Translations under genes and position numbers: made by a program
Notes under the pieces: model-generated
What the model was told of the DNA's origin: nothing
Seen by the model: the letters and a program-made list of their open reading frames with translations, nothing else
Databases searched by the model: none
In this document: piece after piece, positions 7,565 to 16,221 of the stretch
Numbering within the stretch: position 1 is the first letter of the stretch
How the letters are laid out: every line of letters starts with the position of its first letter
Assembly: GCF_025153475.1 (NCBI RefSeq)
Contig: NZ_JANZXA010000010.1
Location: 124,001 to 188,000 of the forward strand
DNA: 64,000 nucleotides
From: Novosphingobium mangrovisedimenti
Lineage (GTDB): Bacteria > Pseudomonadota > Alphaproteobacteria > Sphingomonadales > Sphingomonadaceae
Reading direction: 5' to 3'

Positions 7565-8360
7565 GTACGGTCAGCTTTATGCCGCGACCTGCGGCCTCGC
7601 GCTGCTCCTGGGTGCCAGCGCCGCGCTGGCCGCGCCGGACGGCGACGCCAAGTCCGAAGCCCAAGGTGCGACCAGGGTGCTCAGCGAAGCGGCCGAAGCC
7701 GCTCAGCGTCAGCTCCACGAGACGTTCACCAATCTGAAGTTCGAGGATTTCGGGCCGGCGCCGGTCAAGGGTCCGATCTATCAGGCGATCGCGGGCGGGC
7801 GGATCCTCTATTACGCGCCGGCAAGCGAGCACATCCTGTTCGCCACCGTCTACGACCGCAACGGCGTCAATGTCACGGCGCTTGCCCAGGAAGCGAGCGC
7901 GCGCAAGCGGCTGAAGCTGATCGATCCGGCCAAGGCGCTGGTGATCGGCCCCGATAAGGCGCCGACGGTGATCGAGTTCACCGACCCTGACTGCCCCTAT
8001 TGCCGCGCGCTGGAAAAGTTCTGGGCGGCGAAGACGGCCGAGGGCAAGCCGGTGCGAAGGCTGGTCTATTTCGTCAGCGGGATTCACCCGGCGGCGGCGG
8101 CCAAGGCCGAGCACATCCTGTGCTCGCCCGACCGGGAGGCCGCATTCCACGCCATCTATGCCGGCGCCGCGCCCAAAGAACTGGCAAAATGCGCCGCAGG
8201 CGCGACCAAGGTCGCGGCCGATGCCGAGATCGTGCGCGAAATAGGCGTCGCTGGCACGCCGACGCTGATCGTCAACGGCAAGCTCATTTCGGGTTTCCAG
8301 CAGGCCGAGCTCGAGGCCTTCCTCGACGGCAAGAAGGGGAGCGTCGATGCCGCGCGCTGA
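7548..8360 (+). CDS. DsbC-like periplasmic thiol:disulfide isomerase of the transfer system
   Basis: The 270-residue protein has a signal peptide (about residues 1-27, ending ALA). It has a DsbC-type N-terminal dimerisation-like domain, then a thioredoxin fold with the motif C149-P-Y-C152 in FTDPDCPYCRALEKFW. The cis-Pro loop is GVAGTPTLIVNGK. DsbC-family proteins isomerise disulfides, and F-like systems use one (TrbB/DsbC) to fold Cys-rich TraN, TraU and TraH in the periplasm. The ATG at 7548 is chosen because it directly precedes the signal peptide and follows AGAAGGA. The open frame reaches further upstream without signal-like sequence. The dependence of the Cys-rich Tra proteins here is inference. 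Confidence 0.88.
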   Translation: MAKLAKYGQLYAATCGLALLLGASAALAAPDGDAKSEAQGATRVLSEAAEAAQRQLHETFTNLKFEDFGPAPVKGPIYQAIAGGRILYYAPASEHILFATVYDRNGVNVTALAQEASARKRLKLIDPAKALVIGPDKAPTVIEFTDPDCPYCRALEKFWAAKTAEGKPVRRLVYFVSGIHPAAAAKAEHILCSPDREAAFHAIYAGAAPKELAKCAAGATKVAADAEIVREIGVAGTPTLIVNGKLISGFQQAELEAFLDGKKGSVDAAR

Positions 8361-8561
8361 CGGGCGGCGCGGCGCCGCTCGCCGCAACCCATCCTACATG
8401 GCGGACGCCTGTCCTCCGGCCGAGCGGCCGGGTCCGGGCGGACCGGAATGCCGGCGCTCGCGGCCAGCTTGGAGCCGCCCACCGCGCGCGTCGGCCGACA
8501 GCGATCTTCATCGATGCCGGCAGGCAGAAATTCGGGTGGCTTCACCAACCGGAGTAGCAAG

Positions 8562-8876
8562 ATGATCAAGACACTTCGCAGTCACGCACTGGGGATCGCC
8601 AATCTCGGCGTCCCTTTGGCCGTCCTCGCGCTGGCGAGCACCAGCGCCCATGCCTTCACCGCGCCAGCGGCGGGCGACCTCGGCTACGACATCTACGACA
8701 TTGTCGTGAACAAGGGGGTCAAGGGTCCGCTCGGCTTTGTCGGCGGCGTCGCGGCCTTTCTGTTCGGTGTCAGCCGCCTGTTTTCGAACGTCATGGTCGG
8801 CATCCCGACCATCGTCGCCGCGGTCTGCCTGATCAAGTCGGACACCATCCTCCAGACCTTCGGCATGGTGATCTGA
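8562..8876 (+). CDS. traA: TraA-like conjugative pilin precursor
   Basis: The 104-residue product has a long cleavable leader (MIKTLRSHALGIANLGVPLA, then VLALASTSAHA). A short mature protein follows with two hydrophobic segments separated by a basic turn: GPLGFVGGVAAFLFGVSRLF and MVGIPTIVAAVCLIKSD. This layout and the position directly before traL are those of F-type prepilins. GGAG lies 7 bases before the ATG at 8562. Two hairpins follow the gene (8884-8956) before traL. The mature pilin would be about 70 residues and assemble in the inner membrane. Sequence similarity to F TraA is low, so the call leans on topology and gene order. Confidence 0.8.
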   Translation: MIKTLRSHALGIANLGVPLAVLALASTSAHAFTAPAAGDLGYDIYDIVVNKGVKGPLGFVGGVAAFLFGVSRLFSNVMVGIPTIVAAVCLIKSDTILQTFGMVI

Positions 8877-8883
8877 TCCACGA

Positions 8884-8956
8884 GGGACGCTCCGGCTCCC
8901 GATGTGGAGCGGAATCCGGAGCGCCCTGACACGAGCTGGAGGCCGATGGTCGGCCT
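8884..8956 (+). terminator. Tandem hairpins between the pilin gene and traL
   Basis: Two stem-loops occupy the 130-bp gap after traA. The first pairs GGGACGCTCCGG (8884-8895) with CCGGAGCGCCC (8916-8926), with one bulged base. The second is a perfect 7-bp stem AGGCCGA/TCGGCCT around TGG (8940-8956). Neither has a T-run. They may act as partial terminators or protect the pilin mRNA 3' end. Confidence 0.45.
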
Positions 8957-9006
8957 TCGGAAATGACCCCTGACGACGGGTGTCATGAAGCAGGAGGAGA
9001 AGGGCA

Positions 9007-9273
9007 TTGGACGAGCGTCTGCCCCAGTATCTGCACGGCCCGGTCCAGATCCTCTGGTTTGGCTCGGACGAGTTCATCCTGGTGATGTCGACCATCTTCG
9101 TCGCGGTCATCGTCGGCGGACTGGTCGGCTGGACGCTCATCGGCGCCCTTCTCCTTTTCATTCCCTGGAAGCGATCGAAGCCGCGCGGGTTTCTCTCGCA
9201 CCTCGCCTGGCGCTGGGGGCTGGTCGCTTTCCGTCACTATCCGGGTCCGACCCAGACCCGCTTCTTCGAGTGA
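9007..9273 (+). CDS. traL: TraL, T4SS core/pilus assembly protein
   Basis: The 88-residue protein starts at a TTG (9007) preceded by AGGAGGAGAAGG, a very strong ribosome binding site that decides this start. It carries one long hydrophobic hairpin region (FILVMSTIFVAVIVGGLVGW, then LIGALLLFIPW) and ends GLVAFRHYPGPTQTRFFE, a typical TraL tail. TraL (VirB3-like) is an inner-membrane component needed for pilus assembly. It lies between the pilin gene and traE, as in F. Confidence 0.88.
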   Translation: MDERLPQYLHGPVQILWFGSDEFILVMSTIFVAVIVGGLVGWTLIGALLLFIPWKRSKPRGFLSHLAWRWGLVAFRHYPGPTQTRFFE

Positions 9274-9281
9274 GGACGCCC

Positions 9282-9920
9282 ATGCCCTTTCTCAAATTCC
9301 GCAAGCGGTCAGACGAGGATCCCCTGGCGGGAAAGCCCGCGAGCTACGGCCTCCATCGCTACCTGCAGGGCTCGGCGAACCTCTTCGAGGAGAACCGGCT
9401 CCTGAAGTTCGCGATTGCAGGGATGTTCGGCGTGAGCGCGGTGCTCGGTACGCTGATCTACACCACCAACCAGAACCAGCGCACGGTGATCGTGCCATTC
9501 GGGGCAGGTGGCGATCTCTATGTGACCGGCAATACGCCCTCGGCCGCGTATCTCAGAACCATGACCCGCAACATCGTTAGTCTGTCGGGCACCTATTCGG
9601 CCTACAGCGCCGACAAGCAGTTCCAGGAACTGCTGAGCCTCGCCCATCCCAGCGCCTACAACGCCATGCGCGACAGCTTCAACGGCATTCTCGACGAGCT
9701 GGCCGACAATCCGACGCTGTCGATCGCGACGTATATTCGCCCCGACCAGCCCGTCACTTGGGACAAGACCGACATCGTCGTGCCTGTCGAGAAGGTCCGC
9801 GTCATTGGCGGGGTGATCCGCAAGTTCCGCGGCAATCTCCATATCGGTTACGCGATCGACAATGGCCGCTTCTGGCTCACCAGGCTCACAGAGGAAAATT
9901 TCGATGCCGAAACCCGGTAA
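9282..9920 (+). CDS. traE: TraE, VirB5/VirB8-like T4SS inner-membrane protein
   Basis: The 212-residue protein has a cytoplasmic N-terminus, one transmembrane helix (FAIAGMFGVSAVLGTLIYTT, about residues 44-63), then a periplasmic domain with the TraE-type motifs AYLRTMTRNIVSLSGTYSA and IRKFRGNLHIGYAIDNGRFW. TraE contributes to F pilus assembly. It starts 8 bp after traL and overlaps traK by 17 bp. The length is close to F TraE (188). Confidence 0.92.
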   Translation: MPFLKFRKRSDEDPLAGKPASYGLHRYLQGSANLFEENRLLKFAIAGMFGVSAVLGTLIYTTNQNQRTVIVPFGAGGDLYVTGNTPSAAYLRTMTRNIVSLSGTYSAYSADKQFQELLSLAHPSAYNAMRDSFNGILDELADNPTLSIATYIRPDQPVTWDKTDIVVPVEKVRVIGGVIRKFRGNLHIGYAIDNGRFWLTRLTEENFDAETR

Positions 9921-10701
9921 ACGGCGGCGCACAAGCGCCTGCCCGGCGGTGCTGCTCACCGCCTTGATCCTGACGCCCACCGCGCCCGCTATGGCTCAAG
10001 CGCCAAATCAGCCGATCATCGCGCTACCCGATCAGACGAGCAGCATTCGCCTGTCCAATCGTGACATCAACCATGTGATCTGCGAGGGCGGCGAAATCGA
10101 GGACGTCAAGTTCTCGGCGGAAAAGGCGATCGCGGTCGAGAAAGCCGGGGCGGACGCCTGGATCAAGTTCCTGGTCAAGGAGACCGATGACTCCGGGCAG
10201 GTCACGCGCAGCTATGTGACGACCCCGTCCGAATTCTTCATCTCATGCAACGGAGCGATCTACCCGCTCTACGCCGAACCTTCGGACATTCCGGCGCAGA
10301 CGGTGACGCTGGCGCCGGGCGCGAGCCAACGGGCCAAGGCGAATGCCGACCTGTTGGGGCCGCTGGTCGAGGAAGACCGCGCGGTTTCGATCACGCTGGC
10401 GCTGCTGCAGGACCGGGTGCCAGCGAGCTTTGCCGAAGTCGCGCCGCGCAGCGACAGCATGATCCTGGCCGGACTTCCCGCCGCGAGGCTTAGCGAGCGC
10501 CGCCGCGTGGCGATCGAAGGCGCGGGGCTGTCGGCATCGGAGTATCTGGTCACCGCCGGTGCCGACGTGGTGCTGGATGAGCGGGCGTTCCTCGACCGCG
10601 CGCTCGGCGCCAACATCTTCGCTGTCTCGCTTGACCGGCTGTCGCTGAAAGCCGGCGAGACCGCGCGGCTCATTGTTGTGCGCCGGGGAGAAGAGCAATG
10701 A
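9904..10701 (+). CDS. traK: TraK, VirB9-like outer-membrane core complex protein
   Basis: The 265-residue exported protein has an N-terminal signal sequence (basic MPKPGKRRR, hydrophobic core, cleavage near AMAQA). The mature part has SSIRLSNRDINHVICEGGEI near its N-terminus, a segment typical of TraK/VirB9-like beta proteins. TraK is the periplasmic secretin-like component that, with TraB and TraV, makes the envelope-spanning core. The start at 9904 overlaps traE by 17 bp. The 3' end overlaps traB by 4 bp (ATGA). Confidence 0.9.
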   Translation: MPKPGKRRRTSACPAVLLTALILTPTAPAMAQAPNQPIIALPDQTSSIRLSNRDINHVICEGGEIEDVKFSAEKAIAVEKAGADAWIKFLVKETDDSGQVTRSYVTTPSEFFISCNGAIYPLYAEPSDIPAQTVTLAPGASQRAKANADLLGPLVEEDRAVSITLALLQDRVPASFAEVAPRSDSMILAGLPAARLSERRRVAIEGAGLSASEYLVTAGADVVLDERAFLDRALGANIFAVSLDRLSLKAGETARLIVVRRGEEQ

Positions 10702-12023
10702 GCGCCGACGACAAGCCCGCAGATGAGGGCGCTCGCTCGCCGAGCACCGAAGCGCCCGGCGCGGAGCATTCGTATCGCGCACATTTGGCGCAGCAGGCCT
10801 TGGCCGATGGCAAGCAGGCGCGCCTGCCCGCATTTGCCGACTGGAAGACCCGCTGGGACGCGCTCGGTTCGACCGCGAGGCTGAGGGTCAAGCAAGCGGC
10901 ACTCGCGGGCACGATCGCGGTTCTGGGCGGTGGTCTTTACCTGGCAAGCCGCGGCGATGCACCTGAGAAGGTCGCGCCTGCTGCATCCAAGCTCGACATG
11001 GGTGCGGGGCTGCGCGGCGACAGTCTCGAGGAGAAGCTGCGCGGCGATTTCAAGAAGATCCTCGACGGCCAGCAGCTGCTCGGCGACCGGGTGACCGCGA
11101 TCGAGGAAGGCAAGGTCGTGCCGCATGGTGCGGCTGTAGCTGGCGAGGATAACGATAGCGGGGCTCTGCCGCCCGCACTGCCTGGAGCGGCACCGCCCTT
11201 CCCGCCCTCGCCATCCGAAGCCGATACGGCCTTGCCTTCGGCGCCCATCCCGCCGGTGCCTCCGGCGGCGCCGCCGGCACCGCCAGTTGAGAAAGTCGTT
11301 GGTTCGATCGGCGCGGCAACCAGTCCGGTCATTCCGAAGGACGGTGCGGGAAATGCCGCAGACTCGAAAAAAAAGAATCGGACGATCTATTTGCCGCCTG
11401 GTTTCATGAAGGCGCGGCTGCTGACGGGGGTGGACGCGCTGGCGAGCCGGGACGCGACCTCGAATCCGGAACCGATCATCGCCCGCGTCCAGGCGCCCGC
11501 CGTGCTCCCCAATGATGTCAAGGCGAACCTTTCGGGCTGTTTCGTCATCGGCAATGCGACCGGCAGCCTCGCCAAGGAGCGCGTCGAGGTCCAGCTGGTC
11601 TCGCTGTCCTGCGTCGATTTCGACGAACACTCGGTGGTCGATCAGCCGGTCAAGGGCTTCTTCGTCGACGCCGACGGCAAGAAGGGCCTGTCGGGCCGGG
11701 TGGTGACTCGCGCCGGCGCGGCGCTGGCGCGAAGCTTCCTCGCCGGCACCATCAGCGGCATCAGCCAGTCGGTCGAGAACACTTTCGGTTCGACCTCGAC
11801 CTCGGCGCTCGGCACGGTGCGCACGCTCGATGCGGGCGATGCGGCCAAGACCGGTATCGCCGGGGGGCTTTCCAAGTCCTCGGACAAGCTGACCGACTTC
11901 TACCTCGACCTTGCGCGTCAGGCCGGACCGATCGTCGAGGTCGGCGCTGCCAAGGAGGTCGTCGTGGTCATTCAGGAGGGCGTCACCCTCGAGATCAAGC
12001 CCAGCGTGGAAAGTCACTTCTGA
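10698..12023 (+). CDS. traB: TraB, VirB10-like core complex protein
   Basis: The 441-residue protein has a cytoplasmic N-terminus and one transmembrane helix (ALAGTIAVLGGGLYLAS, about residues 68-84). A Pro-rich periplasmic linker follows (PPFPPSPSE, PPVPPAAPPAPP), then the VirB10-type beta-barrel domain from about residue 230 (IYLPPGFMKARLLTGVDA, later GCFVIGNATGSLAKERVEVQ). TraB spans the envelope and connects the inner-membrane ATPase side to the outer-membrane TraK/TraV ring. The start overlaps traK as ATGA. The length is close to F TraB (475). Confidence 0.95.
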   Translation: MSADDKPADEGARSPSTEAPGAEHSYRAHLAQQALADGKQARLPAFADWKTRWDALGSTARLRVKQAALAGTIAVLGGGLYLASRGDAPEKVAPAASKLDMGAGLRGDSLEEKLRGDFKKILDGQQLLGDRVTAIEEGKVVPHGAAVAGEDNDSGALPPALPGAAPPFPPSPSEADTALPSAPIPPVPPAAPPAPPVEKVVGSIGAATSPVIPKDGAGNAADSKKKNRTIYLPPGFMKARLLTGVDALASRDATSNPEPIIARVQAPAVLPNDVKANLSGCFVIGNATGSLAKERVEVQLVSLSCVDFDEHSVVDQPVKGFFVDADGKKGLSGRVVTRAGAALARSFLAGTISGISQSVENTFGSTSTSALGTVRTLDAGDAAKTGIAGGLSKSSDKLTDFYLDLARQAGPIVEVGAAKEVVVVIQEGVTLEIKPSVESHF

Positions 12024-12064
12024 TGCCCCGTCTTCACCCTCACCCCCAATTCGGAGATTCGCTC

Positions 12065-12733
12065 ATGGACATTCCCGTGTCCGCCGTGCGGCGACGCCAA
12101 CGCCGTCCACACATGCTGCTGCTCGTCGCCGCGGCGCTGCCGCTCTCAGCCTGTGCGACGATCGGTTCGGTCATGTCGCCCTATTCCGAGAAATTCTCGT
12201 GCAAGAACCCCGACCACGGCCAATGCATTCACCCCGAGAAGGCCTATGAAGATGCCGTGGCGGGGCGTCCACCGCGCTCCGATTCCGCCGTCACCCGCGA
12301 CAGGAAACTGCTGCGCAAGGCGAAGTCGGCTTCGGTCGAGGCCATGGCGTCCGGTGCGAAACGCACAGCGCAGGCACGCGGCAAACCAGGGCCGAGCGCC
12401 TTTGCCGGCTATCGCGACAGTGTCTACCGCGAGCTCCAGGGGCTGATCGACCAGCCCGAAACGCCGATGCTGAAACCTGCCCAAGCGGTGCGCACGCTGA
12501 TCCTGCCCTATGCCGACCGGCAGCGGCCCGACCGGCTCTACATGCCGCGCTATGTCTATTCGATCCTCGACAAGCCCTCCTGGGTGGTTGGCGGCTATCT
12601 GGTCGAACCTGTTTCGCCAGCCAGCCAGCTCCCGGTGCTGGGGCAACTGCGCGAGAAGGCGACTGGCAATATCGATCCGCCTGCCACCGTGCCCGCCCCC
12701 GCTCTCGCTCCGGTCAAGGAGCCGAAGCGGTGA
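12065..12733 (+). CDS. traV: TraV, outer-membrane lipoprotein of the core complex
   Basis: The 222-residue protein has a lipoprotein signal ending in the lipobox LSAC (LLLVAAALPLSAC), so the mature Cys would be acylated. The following segment (FSCKNPDHGQCIHPEKAYED) contains the paired Cys typical of TraV. The C-terminal part ends in a Pro/Ala-rich tail. TraV anchors TraK to the outer membrane. The ATG at 12065 is preferred because CGGAG lies 8 bases upstream and it gives a normal leader. An in-frame ATG at 12023 touches the traB stop and would add 14 residues. The 3' end overlaps traC by 4 bp. Confidence 0.9.
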   Translation: MDIPVSAVRRRQRRPHMLLLVAAALPLSACATIGSVMSPYSEKFSCKNPDHGQCIHPEKAYEDAVAGRPPRSDSAVTRDRKLLRKAKSASVEAMASGAKRTAQARGKPGPSAFAGYRDSVYRELQGLIDQPETPMLKPAQAVRTLILPYADRQRPDRLYMPRYVYSILDKPSWVVGGYLVEPVSPASQLPVLGQLREKATGNIDPPATVPAPALAPVKEPKR

Positions 12734-15270
12734 GCGCGGGTTCCAACGACACCGGCGGCCTCAGCTTCGCCGCGCTTCGGCGCCATGTCGCGCGCGATTC
12801 CTATTCGGACCATCTGCCGCTGGTCGCCTGGGTCGAAGAGGAGGAAGCCTTCCTCACCATTGACGACGGTTGGGGTTATGCTTGGGAGCTGGTGCCTTCG
12901 GCCTATATGTTCTCCCATGTTCACAGTGCCTTGCTCGGGCTTCTCAACATCCATTTTGAGCCGGGCACGGTGCTTCAGACTATGAGCTTTGCCGACCCGC
13001 TGATCACCGATGCGCTCGACAGCTACCTCGATCTCAAGACTCGCGACGACCCGTTGATCCAGGCTTCCGCCCGGCGCACCTACGACTATCTTCAGGGCGG
13101 AACGCGGGGATTGCGTGCCCTCCACGGCATTCCGATCCGGAATTTCCGCACGATCCTTGCCGTCAAGACCCGCAAACCTCTGGGATCCGACATAAGGCGT
13201 CAGATCGAAGAGCAGCTCGCCAAGCTCGGCATCGTTTCCCTGCCGCCCGAGGAGATCATGGCCTTCTACCGCCGGGTGTTCAACGGCGTGTTCGAGGCAG
13301 CGCCCGGCAGTTTTGTGGGCGGGTCCGCCGACGGCAGCGTGCCCAGGCCCTTGCGCAAGCAGATCATCGATGCCGGACCAGACCTCCTGTTCGAAGGCCC
13401 CGAGGTTTTCCTCGGCAACCAGGTCGCGCGCTGCCTCACCCCCAAGGCGCCGGCACGGCGGATAAGCGCCGAGCGCGCCAATCGCCTCACAGGCGGCATG
13501 CGCGGGAGCGCCGAGGACAGCGACCAGATCGGCGGGCCGTTCCTCTACACGCTCAATGTCCTGTTCGACCACTCGGCCTTCGAGATCCACAAGCGCGCGC
13601 AGATCCTCTCGGCGCAGAAAGCGGCGGGCTCTTTCGCGGTCGAGGTCGGCAAGCAGATCGAGGAGATCGGTTGGGTCCTGGACGAAGCCGGCAACAGCCG
13701 ATTCGTGCGCGTCATCCCTTGTGTTTGGGTGTTCGGCCGAAACCGCGCCCAGGCGCGCGAAATGGCCGCACGTGCCAAGCGGCTGTGGGAATCGGAGCCC
13801 CTCCCCTTCATGATGCAGGAGGAGAGCTACCTCAACCCGATCCTGTTGCCGATGAGCCTGCCCTTCGGGCTCTATCCCGACGGCAAGACATTGAGGATGC
13901 TCGAACGCGATTTCCGCATGCCGGTCAAGGCCGCGGTGCTGATGGCGCCGATCCAGACCGATTTTCGCGGGGGCGGCCGTCCGGCGCTGCTCTATACGGG
14001 GCGCAAGGGCCAGCTCATCACGCTCGACCTCTTCGACCAGCGCATCAACAATTACAACTTCATCGTCTCGGCTGAAAGCGGCGCGGGCAAGAGCTTCCTG
14101 CTCAACAACCTGTGCCAGCAATATTACGCGTCCGGCGCGCTCATCCGCATCATCGACATCGGCGGCTCGTACCGGAAGCTCTGCACGCTGTGCTCGGGCC
14201 GCTATATCGACATCGGCGAGGAGCGCCTCGTTCTCAACCCCTTCGACATGGGACTGGCGCTCGACGGCGAGGACAGGCAGTCGGCAATTGCCATGGCGGT
14301 CGCGATCGTCGCCGAGATGGCCAATGCCGCGACGCGCAAGGGCGTCTCGACCTCGGAATGGAACCTGCTCAAGTCGGCCGTCCAGTGGACAATCGATACG
14401 GGCCGAGCCGAGGACGGGATCGACGCGGTGCGCGACTGGCTCGGCGCCTATCCCGCCCAGACCATGAGCGATCTCGACCGGGTCGATCATCTCGTGCCGG
14501 TCGCGCGCGAGCTTGCCTTCAACCTGAGGGATTTCGCCTCGGACGGCGCCTATGGGCATTATTTCAACGGACCCTCGAGCCTCGACATCTCCCGCGACGA
14601 ATTCGTGGTGCTCGAACTCGAGCGTCTCAAGAACATGCCCGACCTCTTCAACGTCGTCGTGATGGTGGTGGTGAACGCCGTCACCCAGGAGCTCTACCTC
14701 TCTGGCCGCGACCGACCGCGTTTCGTGCTCTGCGACGAAGCCGCGCAGTTCATGACCAGGACCGAAGGGCAGGATCTCTCGCGGCTCGCCGAAGCCTTCG
14801 GCCAGGGCTACCGCCGCGCGCGCAAATACCAGGGCAGCTTCGGCATCGTCATGCAGTCGATGAACGACCTGCTACTGTTCGGCGGCACCGGCCAGGTCAT
14901 TCTCGAGAATGCCGCGACGCGCTTCCTGCTGCAGGGTTCGACTTACGACAAGGCGGTCGAGAACAAGATCCTCGACTACTCGCCCTTCGTGCTCGACCTC
15001 CTGAAGTCGGTCCGCAACAACAAGCCCAACTACTCCGAGGTGTTCATCGACAGCCCGCTCGGCCTCGGCATCGCGCGGCTGGTGGTCGATCCCTTCAGCT
15101 ACTGGATCAACACCTCCGCGCCGACCGAAGTCGCCGCCTTCGAGGCGCTGCTCAGAACCGGCCGCTCGCCGCTCGAGGCGGTGTGCGAACTCGCCGGCGT
15201 CGATCCCGCCGAGATCCTTGGGACAAACAGACCGCCCTTCCCCCACATGCCAATGCGGGAGGCGGTGTGA
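12730..15270 (+). CDS. traC: TraC, VirB4-like conjugation ATPase
   Basis: The 846-residue ATPase starts at a GTG overlapping the traV stop (GTGA). The Walker A motif AESGAGKS spans residues 448-455. A Walker B-type FVLCDEAAQFMT follows at about residue 668, then GYRRARKYQGSFGIVMQS. The N-terminal half is the TraC/VirB4 docking domain. TraC energises pilus assembly and substrate transfer at the cytoplasmic face. The length is close to F TraC (875). The 3' end overlaps the next ORF by one base (TGATG). Confidence 0.96.
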   Translation: MSAGSNDTGGLSFAALRRHVARDSYSDHLPLVAWVEEEEAFLTIDDGWGYAWELVPSAYMFSHVHSALLGLLNIHFEPGTVLQTMSFADPLITDALDSYLDLKTRDDPLIQASARRTYDYLQGGTRGLRALHGIPIRNFRTILAVKTRKPLGSDIRRQIEEQLAKLGIVSLPPEEIMAFYRRVFNGVFEAAPGSFVGGSADGSVPRPLRKQIIDAGPDLLFEGPEVFLGNQVARCLTPKAPARRISAERANRLTGGMRGSAEDSDQIGGPFLYTLNVLFDHSAFEIHKRAQILSAQKAAGSFAVEVGKQIEEIGWVLDEAGNSRFVRVIPCVWVFGRNRAQAREMAARAKRLWESEPLPFMMQEESYLNPILLPMSLPFGLYPDGKTLRMLERDFRMPVKAAVLMAPIQTDFRGGGRPALLYTGRKGQLITLDLFDQRINNYNFIVSAESGAGKSFLLNNLCQQYYASGALIRIIDIGGSYRKLCTLCSGRYIDIGEERLVLNPFDMGLALDGEDRQSAIAMAVAIVAEMANAATRKGVSTSEWNLLKSAVQWTIDTGRAEDGIDAVRDWLGAYPAQTMSDLDRVDHLVPVARELAFNLRDFASDGAYGHYFNGPSSLDISRDEFVVLELERLKNMPDLFNVVVMVVVNAVTQELYLSGRDRPRFVLCDEAAQFMTRTEGQDLSRLAEAFGQGYRRARKYQGSFGIVMQSMNDLLLFGGTGQVILENAATRFLLQGSTYDKAVENKILDYSPFVLDLLKSVRNNKPNYSEVFIDSPLGLGIARLVVDPFSYWINTSAPTEVAAFEALLRTGRSPLEAVCELAGVDPAEILGTNRPPFPHMPMREAV

Positions 15271-15596
15271 TGCGCTTCAAACGCACCCATCCCGACCAGC
15301 TTCCGCTCGACTGGAGCAAGGATGCCGAGATCGAGCGCATCATCGAGGCGCGCGTTGCGATCCGCGCCGAAGCTGCGGCGCTGCGCTGGCGGCTCCGGCT
15401 GATCCTGATCGAGACCGTGCTGATGGCAAGCCTGGTATTCGTCGCCGGCCTTACCCTCCATCAGCCGACCGCCATGGTGCTGCGCGGAGCAGCGATGGTC
15501 GGGGCGGCCTGCCTCATAAGCGGTCTGTTGCTGATTGCGCTCGCCGGGCTCACTGGCCACATGATCGCGCGCTATCGTCGCTGGAGGGGTCAATGA
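15270..15596 (+). CDS. Small two-TM membrane protein in the tra operon
   Basis: The 108-residue protein begins MRFKRTHPDQLPLDWSKDAE, has an amphipathic Arg/Glu-rich helix, then two hydrophobic segments (LILIETVLMASLVFVAGLTL and MVGAACLISGLLLIALAGLT). It has no signal peptide and ends in a basic tail. It overlaps traC by one base and the next ORF by 4 bp, so it is a genuine operon member. I do not recognise a family. It sits where F has traR/trbI-like small genes, but I see no TrbI motif. Confidence 0.75.
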   Translation: MRFKRTHPDQLPLDWSKDAEIERIIEARVAIRAEAAALRWRLRLILIETVLMASLVFVAGLTLHQPTAMVLRGAAMVGAACLISGLLLIALAGLTGHMIARYRRWRGQ

Positions 15597-15988
15597 ACGG
15601 TCCCTCGTCGCTGAACGGCTCGCATCGTCTGCAGGCCTGCCCCTTCGCCGGTCGCCGCCCCGACGAAACGCTCCACGCCTTCCTGCTGCGCCGCCATCAG
15701 GAAATGGGCGACGAGATTACCGCGCTCGAAGCGATGGGCGAACGGCAAGCTGCGATGCTTTGGGCCGAGCAGGAGGCGCGCATCGCGCACGAATGTACGC
15801 TGCTTGTCGGCCAGGCCTGGATCGCCGCCGCCGTGGCGGGGCTGTTCGGAATCCTTCGTCCGGATGACTGGCTCGGCCTGGTCATTGCCGTCGCGCTCGC
15901 GAGCATGATCGGCGGCATCTGCCTCGTTCGCTTGCCATCGGCGCTTTGGCACATGCTTGAGCGCATCCGCGGATGGAGGCGGCGATGA
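15593..15988 (+). CDS. Membrane protein in the tra operon (unknown)
   Basis: The 131-residue protein has a polar N-terminal half with a His/Glu-rich helix (ETLHAFLLRRHQEMGDEITA). Two membrane segments follow (AWIAAAVAGLFGILRPDDW and LVIAVALASMIGGICLVRLP), then a basic C-terminus. It starts in an ATGA overlap with the preceding ORF and ends in a 4-bp overlap with the next. The coupled translation makes it a real gene. No family is recognised. It could be an inner-membrane accessory of the TraC complex or an entry-related protein. Confidence 0.72.
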   Translation: MNGPSSLNGSHRLQACPFAGRRPDETLHAFLLRRHQEMGDEITALEAMGERQAAMLWAEQEARIAHECTLLVGQAWIAAAVAGLFGILRPDDWLGLVIAVALASMIGGICLVRLPSALWHMLERIRGWRRR

Positions 15989-16221
15989 GAGGCATCCTTT
16001 CCGCCGCGCCCGGTCCCTCGGCGGTCCGTCTGATAGTCGGCACGCACCTGCCGCTGATCCAGGCCGCGCTGGTGCTGTGGTCATTGCCGCGCGTCGATGT
16101 TGCGCTGCGGGTTCTGGTCGCGCTGGTGTTCACAATGGCGCTCGGCGGCCTCGTCGCCGCGATCCATGGAGGTTCGAACGACGATCGCCGGAGCTGCTGG
16201 AGGCACGGTCATGGCCGGTAA
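15985..16221 (+). CDS. Small hydrophobic protein before traW
   Basis: The 78-residue protein starts at an ATG in ATGA overlap with the previous ORF. It has two hydrophobic stretches (LIVGTHLPLIQAALVLWSL and LRVLVALVFTMALGGLVAAI) and a basic, His-rich tail. It overlaps traW by about 11 bp. An in-frame ATG at 15973 would add four residues but break the 4-bp coupling. I cannot name it. It is the third of three consecutive small membrane proteins between traC and traW. Confidence 0.6.
   Translation: MRGILSAAPGPSAVRLIVGTHLPLIQAALVLWSLPRVDVALRVLVALVFTMALGGLVAAIHGGSNDDRRSCWRHGHGR

Noticed and set aside
10269..12017. A 582-codon minus-strand open frame opposite traK/traB
   Set aside because: It lies antisense to two well-supported Tra proteins, without motifs and with biased composition.
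12595..14559. A 654-codon minus-strand open frame opposite traC
   Set aside because: It mirrors the traC codons. The plus strand carries Walker motifs and the antisense frame has no recognisable family.
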